The translations under genes were made by a program, and so were the position numbers. This document shows positions 31,060 to 44,000 of a stretch of DNA of 64,000 nucleotides, in pieces (within the stretch, counting starts at the first letter, position 1; each line of letters opens with the position of its first letter). A model generated the notes under the pieces. That model had not been told where the DNA came from. It saw only the letters and a list, made by a program, of their open reading frames with translations, and ran no database searches. Location: contig CM034542.1 in NCBI GenBank assembly GCA_020002185.1, forward strand, positions 56,530,059 through 56,594,058. Reading direction: 5' to 3'. Origin of the DNA: Paraescarpia echinospica. Lineage: Eukaryota > Annelida > Polychaeta > Sabellida > Siboglinidae.

Positions 31060-31889
31060 GTTAAGAATTTATAAAACGGTCAAGTAGTTATTAAGAAACA
31101 CACCCACACTTAAAACGTGTACCGAGATAATATTAAAAAATAAAAGATAAATAATGATAAAATATCTGTCCGTGTAAAAGGTTTAGTGACTAGTTGTTGT
31201 TTTTGCTGTTTTTTGACAGCCTACAATCCGGATTTGTAATAGTATGATACGTAAGCTTTATGTGAAAGTATATATTTACATGTGTGTATGTTGAACCATC
31301 TCACACTGGTTCACGAGTCAAACTGAAAACCCAACTAACACGACACTTCCCTGTGTGCAGTCCGACTATGAACTGGTCTACGCACTCACTTATTGGTATA
31401 CAGTTTATTGTTTATTTCAGCTTGATTTCTGATAGTATATAAACAGAACTAGTAATGATAATAACATAGGTTTTACTTTGTCGCTGGGAGAATGCACCGA
31501 TTTATGAGTTGATTTGGGGGTGGTTTGGGTTTCGCGTGCTTTATACCTGTTGTTAGGCACTTCAACAAAAAATTTAATATCATGCTAGAACATTGAGAAT
31601 GGGCTTAAATTAAAGGTAATAGGTTAAGGATCACATAACTGTTTATTTTATTAAGATACCTTTAATATATCAAAAGAAGAATTGCGATTTTAAGACGGAA
31701 AAACTGCATAATTTTTGTGTATCTCTTACAATGACAAAATGGACTAATTTTTGTGTTTTCTGTGGATAAATATTTGCTTTAAAATGTCATAACTTTTTTT
31801 ATTTATACAGATATTTAAATATTGTTTTCAAACACATTGACCAGAGTAATAAATTTACAATATTTAATATTTTTAGTAATAATTATAAC
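31060..31889. other. AT-rich non-coding DNA
   Basis: No coding frame or recognised element was found. Confidence 0.5.
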
Positions 31890-32460
31890 CAAATTAATTA
31901 GTTAATTTTAGTAATGAAGCATGCAAACTCAACAGACCGATACGTTCCAATTAAAGGCCGTAATGCCCATGATTATGAAGATATTTATACATATTATGCA
32001 ATGTGTATAACCACATTAATGATGGTAATAAATAGTCATTAACAAATCAATTAATAATAATTTAATTAGTCAATATTGGATAATTAGCACGCGATCTCGA
32101 CAGACCGACACATTTCAGTAAAAGGCCATATTGTCCATGATTATGAAAATATTTGTATAATTTATGCATGCAGTAAACCACATTAATTATGGTAATAAAT
32201 ATAGACATTAACAGTAACTTAATTAATAAGTTAATATTGGCTAATATTAGCACGCTAACAACTGACCGCTACATTTCGATGAAAGGCTGGAATGTCCATA
32301 ATTATGAAGACAGTTATATAATTTATGCAATGTTTATAACCACTTTAAACATTATAATAAATATACATTAACCAGTCATATAGCATTAACAGTAACTTTA
32401 TTAATAAGTAAATATTGGCTAAATATCACACAAACTCAACATATCAATACATGACAATAT
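31890..32460. repeat. Diverged tandem repeat, about 165 bp unit
   Basis: Three to four copies share CTCRACAGACCGA, AAAGGCC or AAAGGCTG, TGTCCATGATTATGAA, ATTTATGCA and AACCACATTAAT. They differ by many substitutions and small gaps, so the array is old. Confidence 0.75.
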
Positions 32461-34425
32461 GAAATACAAGTCATACTCCTAGTTCACTGTGTCTATGTGC
32501 GACTGTGTCATGACAGGTTGGATGACTGTTGCAGGCTCTGTACACACCAGTAATCAATTGTTACTGCTTCATAATGTAATGTTCTGCATTTTAACATGAA
32601 CTTGATGAACTAATGTTTATAAATTGTTCACAGTATTCTGTCGCTGAATCCAAATGCGCCAAATGCAAGATTGCTTTCTGCATTACTCCCCATGGCCCAT
32701 GGGAGTCAAACCATGAAGAAATCTGCACTGCTCATTATAGTCTTTTTGTAATATTGGAAGTTGATTGTCTCATAATTTAATGCCAGTGGGTTGCAAGATC
32801 TGTGCAGCAAGGTTCATATTTCAGTATCTTGTAAAATAACGTTTTGTTCTTCAACATGATGTCTATAAGTAATGTTCATGTCGTGTTGAATGGACACTGT
32901 TCAATCTAGATATCAGATATATAATCAGTCAGATTAAATGTGTACGTATGCAGGCAGGTGATGGGTGTCATATTCAGACGACGCTGTGGCTCGGTACCTT
33001 CACAGTCAAACACAGATCAGCGCAAGATCAGTGTCACTGCATGTAATTGCGAACAATATCTGAAATAAAAAGGCAATTGTGAATCATATTATGATAACTG
33101 TTTTGATTCTGCATGCAAATCTTGTGAAACACTTTTCACATCCCTGCCTCTGTTATTCAAGAGAGCAGTGTGAAATTCTATTATAATGCATTATGTCACA
33201 CATAAATTCATAATAATTGTGATATTTGAGATGTAAAACTGTGGTATTTAATGTATTGCGTGTTGTCACACAATGAAACAAATGATGCTACAACTGATCA
33301 AGGCATTTATGGTTTGCATTACATGTTTTACAAAATTTTGTGCAATGACTGTTTATCTTGAAACACTTTTTAAAACAAATTAAGTCAAATAATTTACGTA
33401 TTTGACCACAACAATAACTTTTCTAACAAACTGTTGATTTAATAGGTAACAACAATTAATTACAATTATTACATAATGAAATTTATATTATTTCTAAGTC
33501 TAAATAAAAGCATAACCATAAATAATGGAATAAGCCATGCTAAACCCAAGAGTAAGCAGTAACCAACCCTGGCCTAAGCTAAGCCTAAGACTACCATGCT
33601 TGGCCCGTAGACGTAGTATGGGCTGGCGTGGGCCATATTTCTACAACTAGCAAACCTAAATATATGATTCTGTATTGCAAAATTGACAAGGATATTATTT
33701 AAATATGGTATAAATAGTATTGGTTTTGTAGTGATTTTAATTCAAAGAAATAGATTAAGTCACGATCTGCATCTGGCATCGCGCTCCAGTGACGCGCGCA
33801 AGACACAGAACTTGCAAATATGACGATTTTTTGAACTGCGAAAAACCACATTTCGCATCGGAACGCAGCACCAATTTGTTCAACATAGACTAAATAACAC
33901 TCATAGATGACGCTAAGCACAAAATATTTCAGGCTATCCGCGGCTATATATAAAATATATGCAAATGAACACATAGGTGGTCGTAAAATTGATGTAATAT
34001 AGCTTAATTATGGTAAAATTTCAAAATTTAAACGACGTAGACGAAGATCAACTTACTCTCGACAGCAGCCCAGCTGTGAATGACGTCAATGACCGGAAAT
34101 AGAGCGCGAAAACACGAGTTGAAACAAAGCGATCACTGCAGTCCCGGCAAACAAGACGGACTGCGGTGATCGCGAATCGGCGCACGCGAAACGTCCCAGT
34201 TTGCGGAATTCATCGAAGTGCCTACTGTTGTTTACTAGTTTAGTTTACATCTTGTTTTGTAGGTTTTAGGCTGGTTGTTAGGGAAGCTAATTTGTCAAAA
34301 ACTTGGTTTAGGTATGTCAGATTGCAACTACAACCGTGGAATTGTATTCCGATGTAGTTATACGAGTGCCTCATTCATTTATGAACGAAAGAAACGTTTG
34401 GAAATCGTAAATAATATCGGTAAAT
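32461..34425. other. AT-rich intergenic DNA
   Basis: No gene was found. The small open frames at 33699-33974 and 34275-34622 have no motif, and the latter runs into the foldback element. Confidence 0.5.
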
Positions 34426-34429
34426 ATGG

Positions 34430-34915
34430 GGTACTTTTGCAGTTTAGGCCCGCACCTCGAGAAAACCATGATAATAGTCACCTACAGTCACCAAACTTCA
34501 CATCATATATCTACAACACTTATTCTACACATATACATTTGTCACGTGATCAAACAATTAAATTTACTGTCATCGATCAAAATATTCGCTTGTTTTTGAG
34601 TGTATTCATTAGTTCCACGTAAACTCCGGCAGGTGGCGACACTTTATGGTTGCTTCAGCCTATCCCCATGTCTGAAGTCAACCATAAAGTGACGCCACCT
34701 ACCGGAGTTTCCGGTGGAACTAATGAATACACACAAAAACGAGTGAATTTCTTGTACATTTTGATCGATAAAAGACAGTAAATTTAACTTTTTTATCACG
34801 TAATAATTATGTATGTGTAGAATACGTGTTGTAGATATATGATGTGAAGTTTGATGACTGTAGGTAAGCGTTTTCATGTTTTTTTCGAGGTGCGGGCCTA
34901 AACTGCAAAAGTACC
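34430..34915. mobile_element. Foldback (palindromic) element of about 490 bp
   Basis: The arm at 34430-34659 is the imperfect reverse complement of 34673-34915, separated by about 13 bp. Both outer ends read GGTACTTTTGCAGTTTAGGC. Each arm carries the CCGGCAGGTGGCG-type motif near the centre. AATATCGG occurs near both ends (34413-34420 and 34917-34924), a possible 8-bp target duplication with intervening bases on the left. No coding sequence is present. Confidence 0.75.
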
Positions 34916-35083
34916 AAATATCGGAGCAATAAAACGGATTCGACTACACCTGACGCATGCGCAAGATCTCGCATTAATATTTTTTTCGAGCAAAAATGAG
35001 CGCTGATGTTATCATTTATGTTTAAGTTTAGAAATCGAAGTATCAACATAATCTGATCATCAGAGAATAACAAATCGAGCCCA

Positions 35084-38000
35084 ATGGCTCCCAGAAGAAA
35101 TCGACACAAGATTTGGGGGTATTTTATGAAGTCGACATCTGAACATGACAGCGACAACGAAGACTCGGACTGTGTATCGGACGACGAAGCTCTGGATCTT
35201 GACGACATCGAAGCAAGTTCTGATGACACGATCGCCAGATCCGTGCCAAACAAGTTGAAAACCAGTATGTTTAATTTGTTTAATTATCCAGTCACGATAA
35301 ACACACTAATTTGATATTGTGGTAAAGAGCGAACGGGTAATTAGTGGTAACTTACGTGGCTCGCTCTTTATGTTCGGTTGCTGCGTTGCGTTCTGTGGTC
35401 GCCGTTGATCCTGAGCCAGCACATCGGAAGTATGATGTCTTGCTCGGGTGGATCGGTGTGGCGCGCTTGGTATGGGTGTGGTTGGGGTTTATATACAGGG
35501 CAGGGGTATTGGTGTGCAGTGGTGTGTGCAAGGGGTAGTGGGTGGGTGGCGATGAGCAGTGCTACCATCTGGTGACTACCACATTCCTCCCTCCTTATGT
35601 TATGACGTTTGATCGCCAACCATATATTCAACTTGAATTCCATTTTAAAACTTAATATAATTATGTAAGTAATAATTAACAAATTAGTCAATCAAACAAC
35701 CTAGTCAATTTAATAAAACAAATTAATTTAATAATCGTTAAATAATTATACACCGTTTATTATGAACGTATTACCAGTGATTGTTGTGAACAGGGTTAGT
35801 ACAATAAACATTCAAAAACTAAAACTCTTTATAACATAGTAATGTGGTGGGCAACGAAATGTTGTTGCACTAGTCTTATTTGACCAGGCAGTGCAAGTGC
35901 AGGGTTCTGTTGACAGCATAAGAGGGCTGATGCCCGGCTGTCGTGATATTTGCTTCCTACACCTTATAAAACGCCTGTGCGTTGAGGGTGGCCATGCGAA
36001 GCACTACCCAGCTTGGCAGATTGCACAGTGCTGCAATGTACCGTGCCCGGTGCACCAGCTCATATGGGTGTCCGTTGTTATGGCCCCGTGGTGACAACAG
36101 GGGGGCATCTGTTTCCAACACCAGTCGGTATAGGTCGATCTGTCGTGCCAGTTCGCTAAATCCTGGCGCGGACACCGACTTGTTGGTGATTCCAAAAACA
36201 CTGTTGGTAAACTGCCGTACCCACTGCCTGTAGTCTGCCAGACTACCGGTGAAACAGTGCACATGTATAAGCTGGCGTTGATGTGTGTGCTTTTCTAGTA
36301 TTGCCAGAGCTTCGCACATGACACTCGAGAAAGGAACGCGTGCGTTCCCACGCAGGTGGAGAACCAGCGGCTTTTCCAACTCCTTAGCCAAGGCAATATG
36401 CTTTTCTAGCAATAGTCGTTGGCTGGGAAGCGAATGTAGTGGCTCCGTATAATCGAGGCCACATTCGCCTATCGCCGCGCAGTCAGTACTACAGATCTTG
36501 GCTTGAACCCTGTCCCATGATTCACTACCAAGCGACTTTGCCAGTCGAGGGTGAACACCGTATGTGGTTTTTATAACCACCGTCTGATGACTGACGGTGA
36601 CCCCCTTTATGACTGGTCGCAACCAGTCGTCTGGAAAGACGCGGTTATCCACCACTGCGGTGAGGCTGACCTTACTATCACCTCGCCAGAGGGAGAAGGC
36701 CGTTTCCCACGCTGGGACAGGTTCCGTGATAAAATCAAATGGAACAGCAGTTCTCTCCCGGGTCCCTGTCTCCTGGTGTTTCCTCGCCCTTGTCTCCCTA
36801 GCCTGCAGTAATTGTAGGTGGCAGTGGGCATCCATGGCGAACTCCGTTATAGTGTGAGTCTGATGGAGTGAGGCAGACGGGACTAGCCATTCCCTGAAGA
36901 TGTCCTGCTTATGGGGTGGCATCTCCGCCAACATCCTGCCCATGCTGTCCCAATTGAGGAGCGCCACTGGGTGATTGGGTGGACTCAGCTGGATGTTGAC
37001 GGCAGCGATAGGTCGGCCTATCATCTCAGCTACTTCGGCTAGCATGACCCGCATGGCCATGTTAGATCGGGAACCCCACTTCTGGTACCAATGTGGTAAA
37101 GAGCGAACGGGTAATTAGTGGTAACTTACGTGGCTCGCTCTTTATGTTCGGTTGCTGCGTTGCGTTCTGTGGTCGCCGTTGATCCTGAGCCAGCACATCG
37201 GAAGTATGATGTCTTGCTCGGGTGGATCGGTGTGGCGCGCTTGGTATGGGTGTGGTTGGGGTTTATATACAGGGCAGGGGTATTGGTGTGCAGTGGTGTG
37301 TGCAAGGGGTAGTGGGTGGGTGGCGATGAGCAGTGCTACCATCTGGTGACTACCACAATATTATATTCGATTTTTTAAACGCCCCTGCTCCCTTCCCCTC
37401 TAGTCTAGGCTAGCTCTACTAACTTGCCTTACCCCTTTAGCTAGGTATATCAGGTAACAATTCAAATACGCTATTTTTTCAATTAAATGGTTCCACAAGA
37501 TAGAGTTTGTTATGACGTTTATGACAGTTTTTGAATTTGTGTGAAATCTTCATTATTTCCGACGTAATTCCACTTTTTGTTCTCAGAAAAACAACACTTT
37601 TTGGTATTGAATTTCAGTCCATTTCTTGTGCCCAAACTGGCCCCAGAAGCTTAATGTACTGCATTTAATCATATAGGAAAACGGCCATAAAATTGTGTAT
37701 ATTGAAGATATTTATGCGAAATAAGAAGTTATGTGACTCAAAAAAATCATATTGATATGATTTGACCTTGATCTAATTAATTGACCTTCATTGTATATTT
37801 GACCTAATTACATTGATTATTTGCATTATTTGAATGTAATTAATTAGGAAATGCCTACTAAACTATTAGAGGATTGAAGATTGTTAATATATATTATATT
37901 GTTATAATTAATTGACCTATATTTAATAATAACTGCTAACTCTTAAAATCCATAATTTGTTGATGACCTAATTAGTTAACCTAATTTCTTATTTGACCTA

Positions 38001-41000
38001 TTTACAGGAATTAATGGCATGATTGACCTACAATTAATTAGGAAATGGGCATACCAATCTTAAGAATGAAAGAAATTGTTAATAGATAAACTTGAAATGT
38101 TACCAATTATGCATGACATAATTCGTTTAATATTTTCCTAATTAGTTGAACAATTTTAAACGCTTAATTCATTAATGAGGATTAACATTATGAAAAATTT
38201 GTTAATACAGCAATCTGAATTCAATGTGATTTTGTAATAAAATGCATGCAGACTAATTGATGAACATTTCTGTAATTAGTATGCCACAACAGGTAAATAT
38301 AAAGGGAATTAAATAGATAAACATTACAACAGAATGAATATTAAGAACATTTATTATAACAGATTCAAACATAGCGGCAACATTAATAATTTCATGAAAC
38401 GCTGGATGCATATAATGCAGTGCAAATGTATTGCACAAATGTTCATATGTCCAAGGATGCATGTCCAATGCAACATTATAAAGTCCTGCAGATGTAGAGT
38501 AGCATGTTCTGTAATTCAGGCAGCACAGCAACATGCAAAGTCCTGCATGTACAACAACAGTTGTAGGCCTACACAGTGCAGCAATGTTTGTAAAGTCATG
38601 TAGTTATAACGAGTAAAACGTCTTTCAGGTAAAAATAATTTGTAAATCTTTGTCTAGTAATTATTTTCAACTGTTGCGTAATCTTGCATTAAGTCTAACT
38701 TTCAGTTGACCAACTGATGTATAATGAATTTTTTGCATGAGGAGCCACATCAGAATATTGTCCACAGAGAGAGGATCATCTCAAATCAGCTTCATGCAGC
38801 ATTCGTTTGAAGTTTCCGTAGCAACAGTGAATTTGTGTGAAACTTGCTTTTAAGAATTCATTACAACTTGAGGTGTGCAATAATGTTCTGCACTTTTAAA
38901 GCAGTCTTTTTGCACGTAGTGGGACTTGTGTATCAACTGATGTGTAGAGATGTTGACACCAGCCACTTGCAGAGATCAGAAATGCCAGCTGTCGAGGAAG
39001 AACTGACCCATGCCAGCATCAGTTCCAGTCATTGGTGTAGGCCCACATCTTGAATTAGGCACAGTCTCGATGAAGAACTTTTTTGAAAAGTAGCTTTGTG
39101 AAAATGGCAATTTGGAGAGAACTCAGAATTTTGAAAAGTAGGTTTAGAAAATTGCATTTTAAACAGTACTTTGAAAATAACGTGAGCCGACCGATCGACC
39201 ATTGCTGAGTTGCCATTCTGAAATGAAAATGCATAACAGTGAATTGTATGCACATTCTAGAGAATGTTATGAACAGTGGATTATCACACTGTTCTTAGGG
39301 CACACAACATCGATATTATTTCAATGTTGTGATTCACAAAATAAATAATATAAACTACAACTTATATCAAGACTACCCGTTTGATCTTCCAACATTGAAA
39401 CATGAAAGTCACACTGAATCACTTGATGGAAATGATGTGGTGTAGTATGAAAAAAGAAATGTCATAACTAAAGACATAACAAAATAAATTTGTTAATATA
39501 ATAATAAAAAGTTAATTGCATAATAATTAGTTATAACTTTAAGTACAAAAGTAAAAGCAATTCATTTTATAGATTGAGATGGTTTGGGATTTAAATAACG
39601 ATGCTATGGAAAGCGTCACTAACAACAGACACAGATTCAGTCAGCTTGTACACATTTTTCTTTAAACATTTAATTTTGGCATGTTAATATCAAACTAAAA
39701 ACGGTAAATATTAATTAGATATAGATCTTGTCACTGTTAGAAGTGAACAATAACACCAATGATATGTGATGGTTGCGATGGATATGGATTTAATTAATGC
39801 TGCAAAAGCGCCTACTGATGCCAGCGTGATACGGCGTCAACTATTGAAACTGTACGCCCAGAACGCCAAAGTTGCCCACATCGGTGTGTTGCTCGGCAGG
39901 CACGTACACTTATGTAACATATATCATTTTAAAGCAAATATTTCAATCTACACTAATATCGCAATTTCATTACGTAATATTTACATTTTATTTACGCATT
40001 TAGCAAGCATAGAAAACATTAAACTTCACTTACCTACACACACAAAATGCCGCGCTCAAAACAAAAAAGAAGTATTTCCATATGTAACAGAGTTATCCAT
40101 AGGTCGATTCCATGCTCAAACGTCATGGTGACATCATTAGCATAGCAGCAGCGACGTATTTTCTGCGACCATGTGATCTCTGACGCGGCGCCGTGCCGGC
40201 GTCATTTTTATGCACAAGAAATGGATCAGTTTTGGCCGCTAGAAGGAAATACGCCACCTAGCGGATACTGATATCACTACCTTAGCCTTAGGCTAAGCGG
40301 GCTTAGGCTTATGCAAGTTATGGAGTTATGGCCCCTATTCATTTCATGTTTCCCCCACCCCACAAACCATCTATTCAACTGCAAACTATAGAAAATCTCA
40401 CCTAAGTCGGATATTCGTTCAATTCGGACATAATTCCAACTAAGTCTTAGGTCAGGTTTACTGTATCTTCCTTTTTTATTTACTACTCCGATGCATACAC
40501 CCTGAAACCAACTATGATCTTCAAAATGTTGAAGTTGGTTCTTAACCAGGAAGCAGAAGAAGAAGGATGGATGTATCTAAACCAGGGGTCAGCAACCTGC
40601 TGATGATAACAATCAATCAGTATTTAATCTTATAGGGTCTACATTACCAAAATGTGTAAGTTCAACTTTTAATGGATAGGAGCTGGAACTTTGTAAATAT
40701 ATTTGTAACAAAATAATTTTTTTAATTATGCCAGTTTCCATATAGGTTAGGTGAATGATAATCAATATTAACAAATAAATGTGTGGCCTACTGACCTAGC
40801 CCATCTCATTTATTTGGCCCCCCCATTGAAAAAGGTTGCTGTTCCCTGATCTAAATATGCACACTTGAATTAATAAAAAAAATTCTACAGACATAATTTA
40901 TAGTAGCTGGATTCGTACTCTTCAACAAGGACCAGGAAGTTAGTAGGACTAGGCAGTATCAAAGACAGGATGATGGCTAACTGCTACCACTCCTCGTACA

Positions 41001-44000
41001 AATGTACCACCTGGTGTCAGTCTTGTCACTCTTTTGGAAAAAACGCTATTAAGCTGTTGGCTTTTTTAGATGCCAGGGGAAGTAAAAAAATCTGACAAGG
41101 GAAATACAAATTAAAAAACCTGTTATGGACTTATTGAGTGGAAAGCTCATTCTCTAAACTCCCAATACCAGTGATCTTTAAAGTCTTGAAAGAAGAAGAA
41201 ATACGAAGCTCCCCCCAAAAGGCAAAGCCAGCCTCAGGCACGTGGATAGTTCGACTAATCGCGGGTTCGGCCAACAGATAGTTTAACCCACATCTGCCGT
41301 ATTGTATCATCCTGACATGCACACGTATCGGATACATTAATTTAAATATGCAAAACTATCAGAAGCAATGTTTGCAAAATAGACCCATATTCTAAAGTAT
41401 TTAACATTTATTTTATACAATTTTAGCAAACACATTTTTTAAATAACTAAATCTGGACTCTACCGAAAGAACGTGGATTCGAATCCTGTGCAGCTATGTC
41501 AAACCTTGGGCAAGTTCATTTACTCTACATTACTTCAGTTCACTCAGCTGTATGAATGAGTACCTGGCTATAGACAGTGGTGGCTATTTGTGTACGAATA
41601 GTCTTCGCACATTAATTGCAGCGTGGCTGAATGCCCAGAGAAGTTGAGATGGTGTTCGATTGAACAGGTCTGCCAGGGAATAAAGTGTCAAGCGCTTTGA
41701 GCAGTCATGCATACTGGATACTATGCTATATAAGAACTTACCTTTAACTATTTCTTTGTGAGAAATCATTTCTGTAACACATATCAAAATGGCAAATCAA
41801 TCTTCCTCGGATGATTAATGTGAATAGTTACCCTAATTTTAGCCATTGAGATTGTTAACATTTAATTACCATTTTGCACGCATGTTTTATTTTCTATTTA
41901 ATATTCAGTCATATTAATATTGTCCATCACCATGTTTCAATGTTATGACATAATGCAGGTGTAGGCATAGCTCTTCCATTTTAGTGAATTTGTTGTAACA
42001 TGTCCAGAAAACAAGACAACGCATCAGCAAATTAAAAAATAATATCTGGTAGTTAAGTGAAATCCATTTGACTTACATATATATGTATGTATAGGTACTA
42101 GCAAATATTTTAGTTGGAATGAGACATTTTTGTTTTTTAAATGTTGTTCTCCCCAAAATGAACCTGACCTCTTGATCCAGGCATGTTCTTGATGTGACTT
42201 AGTCGGGTATCCAGCATAGAGGTCACATCACATCCTTTATCACCGCCCTCCAGGTGGGGCTGTCAACTTAGGAGATTAAAGCAAGCCCATATGAATTGTG
42301 GTGCATTTTCTGTTTTGATTTGCAGTGTTTTTTCATCTGTATGATAACAACGAGACGATTCGAGTACGAGGCCGCTTCAACATGTCGGACCCCTGGTGGG
42401 CTGCACGGATGACAGTAGTGAAACACAATGACATCTGGGAACTATGCGGGAATGTTGCATACTATCTGCGACAGGACAACAAAGTCGTCGGCGAGAAAGT
42501 CGTGCCATTGTTTCTCACTTCGTGTGAAGTTCATCCTGACCATCTTCAGATGTTCACAGAGGCAATGAGGTATGTTTCTATGCAAATGCCAAAGACAAGG
42601 AATACATTTAAAAAATTAAAAACATTAAAGGAAATAAAAATAAGGCATTAACTAAAATCCTTTTTCCATGTGTACACAAAGTTTAACATTGTATGTAACA
42701 TTTGACAACATTAAACAAATACAGAAAAATACATTTGTAGCATAACTTCGATTTTAAGCCCGTCTGTGAAGCGATTCCCGTGGAAAATGAAATTGTAATG
42801 AGCTAGGCGATCACGTGGTATCGTGACGTCACTTATGACACACACTCGCATCAGGCCGACCCTTTCCATGCATTCAGAGCATGTTTACAAGTATAGGTTT
42901 TGGGTCGAAATGAGCGTCAGAACGAGTTATTGTGCAATATTCCGACGTAATACAAACACTAGTCATCATAGAGGAACAAACATTTATCTTACGGTTCCAC
43001 CTGAATCGAATTTTATTCAAAACAACGAATGCGAATGGGCCTACAGCGTACAAGTCGACTAGGACTAGGTTTCGCCGAGCTTGGGCTCGTTTTCAGAATA
43101 ATTATATCGAATGCAACCAACGGGAGATAATCTACACCAATAAACATACATAGCAAACATATATTGTATCCAGTTACATAAAGTAACGTGTATAATCTCA
43201 TAATATCACTAGAATATCGATATATGACGGAGTTGTACAATTTATCATAACAACTTAAATCGGTCAGAAAGTTTCTGTTGGTCCCGCTAGCTCAGTGGGT
43301 AGGCACGTTGGTTACTTGTCGTTTATTTTACAATCGGGTGACGCCGGTTCAATCCTGACAGCATGCAAACCTTTGATTTTCTTTACACTTTTTTTGTTTA
43401 TGTTTTCACGAAGTAATATAAACAAAATCATTTTATACTATAATGCACTGTTTGTAAATATTTTTTATATTTTTGTAGTAATTATTTATTCGCCACAAAA
43501 ATGAAAATATGGTCATTATATATAACGATTTTTCTAAATTGTATTTATCCAGACAGATCTAAATTTGTTTTCACATATATAATTACAATATATTACCATA
43601 CAATATATTTACAATTAATAAATTATATCCATTACATTATATTTGTTTGGATAAATACAATTTAGAAACATCGTTATATAATGACCATATTTTCATTTTT
43701 GTGGCGAATAAATAGTTACTACAAAAATAAGAATTATTTACAAATAGTGCATTATAGTATAAAATGATTTTGTTTATATTACTTCGTGAAAACATAAACA
43801 AAAAAAGTGTATAGAAAATCAAAGGTTTGCATGCTGTCAGGATTGAACCGGCGTCGCCCGATTATAAAATAAATGACAAGTAACCAACGCGCCTCCCCAC
43901 TAAGCTAGCGGGACCAACGGAAACTTTCTGGCTGATTTAAGTTGTTATGATAAATTGTACAACTCCGTCATATATCGATATTCTAGTAATATTATGAGAT

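Larger units (their letters stand above)
35318..37357 (-). mobile_element. Non-autonomous LTR element carrying a TatD nuclease
   Basis: Direct repeats of 266 bp at 35318-35583 and 37092-37357 begin TGTGGTA and end TACCACA (TG...CA) and appear identical. ATAT flanks both sides (35314-35317, 37358-37361), giving a 4-bp target duplication. On the minus strand, the 5' LTR is followed by TGGTACCAGAAGTGGGGT (37090-37073), a primer-binding-site-like sequence. The other LTR is preceded by the purine tract AAGGAGGGAGGAA (35596-35584). The 1.5-kb interior holds only one gene, the TatD-like nuclease on the same strand. No gag, protease, reverse transcriptase, RNase H or integrase is visible. The element lies in an intron of the host gene. 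Confidence 0.9.

Noticed and set aside
35957..37060. Bacterial contamination or horizontal transfer as the source of the TatD gene
   Set aside because: It sits inside matched LTRs with a primer site and purine tract on the same strand and an animal intron around it, so a mobile eukaryotic element explains it better.
43281..43914. Functional tRNA genes
   Set aside because: A and B boxes are present, but the anticodon arm and acceptor stem do not form well, and the two copies are arms of a palindromic repeat.
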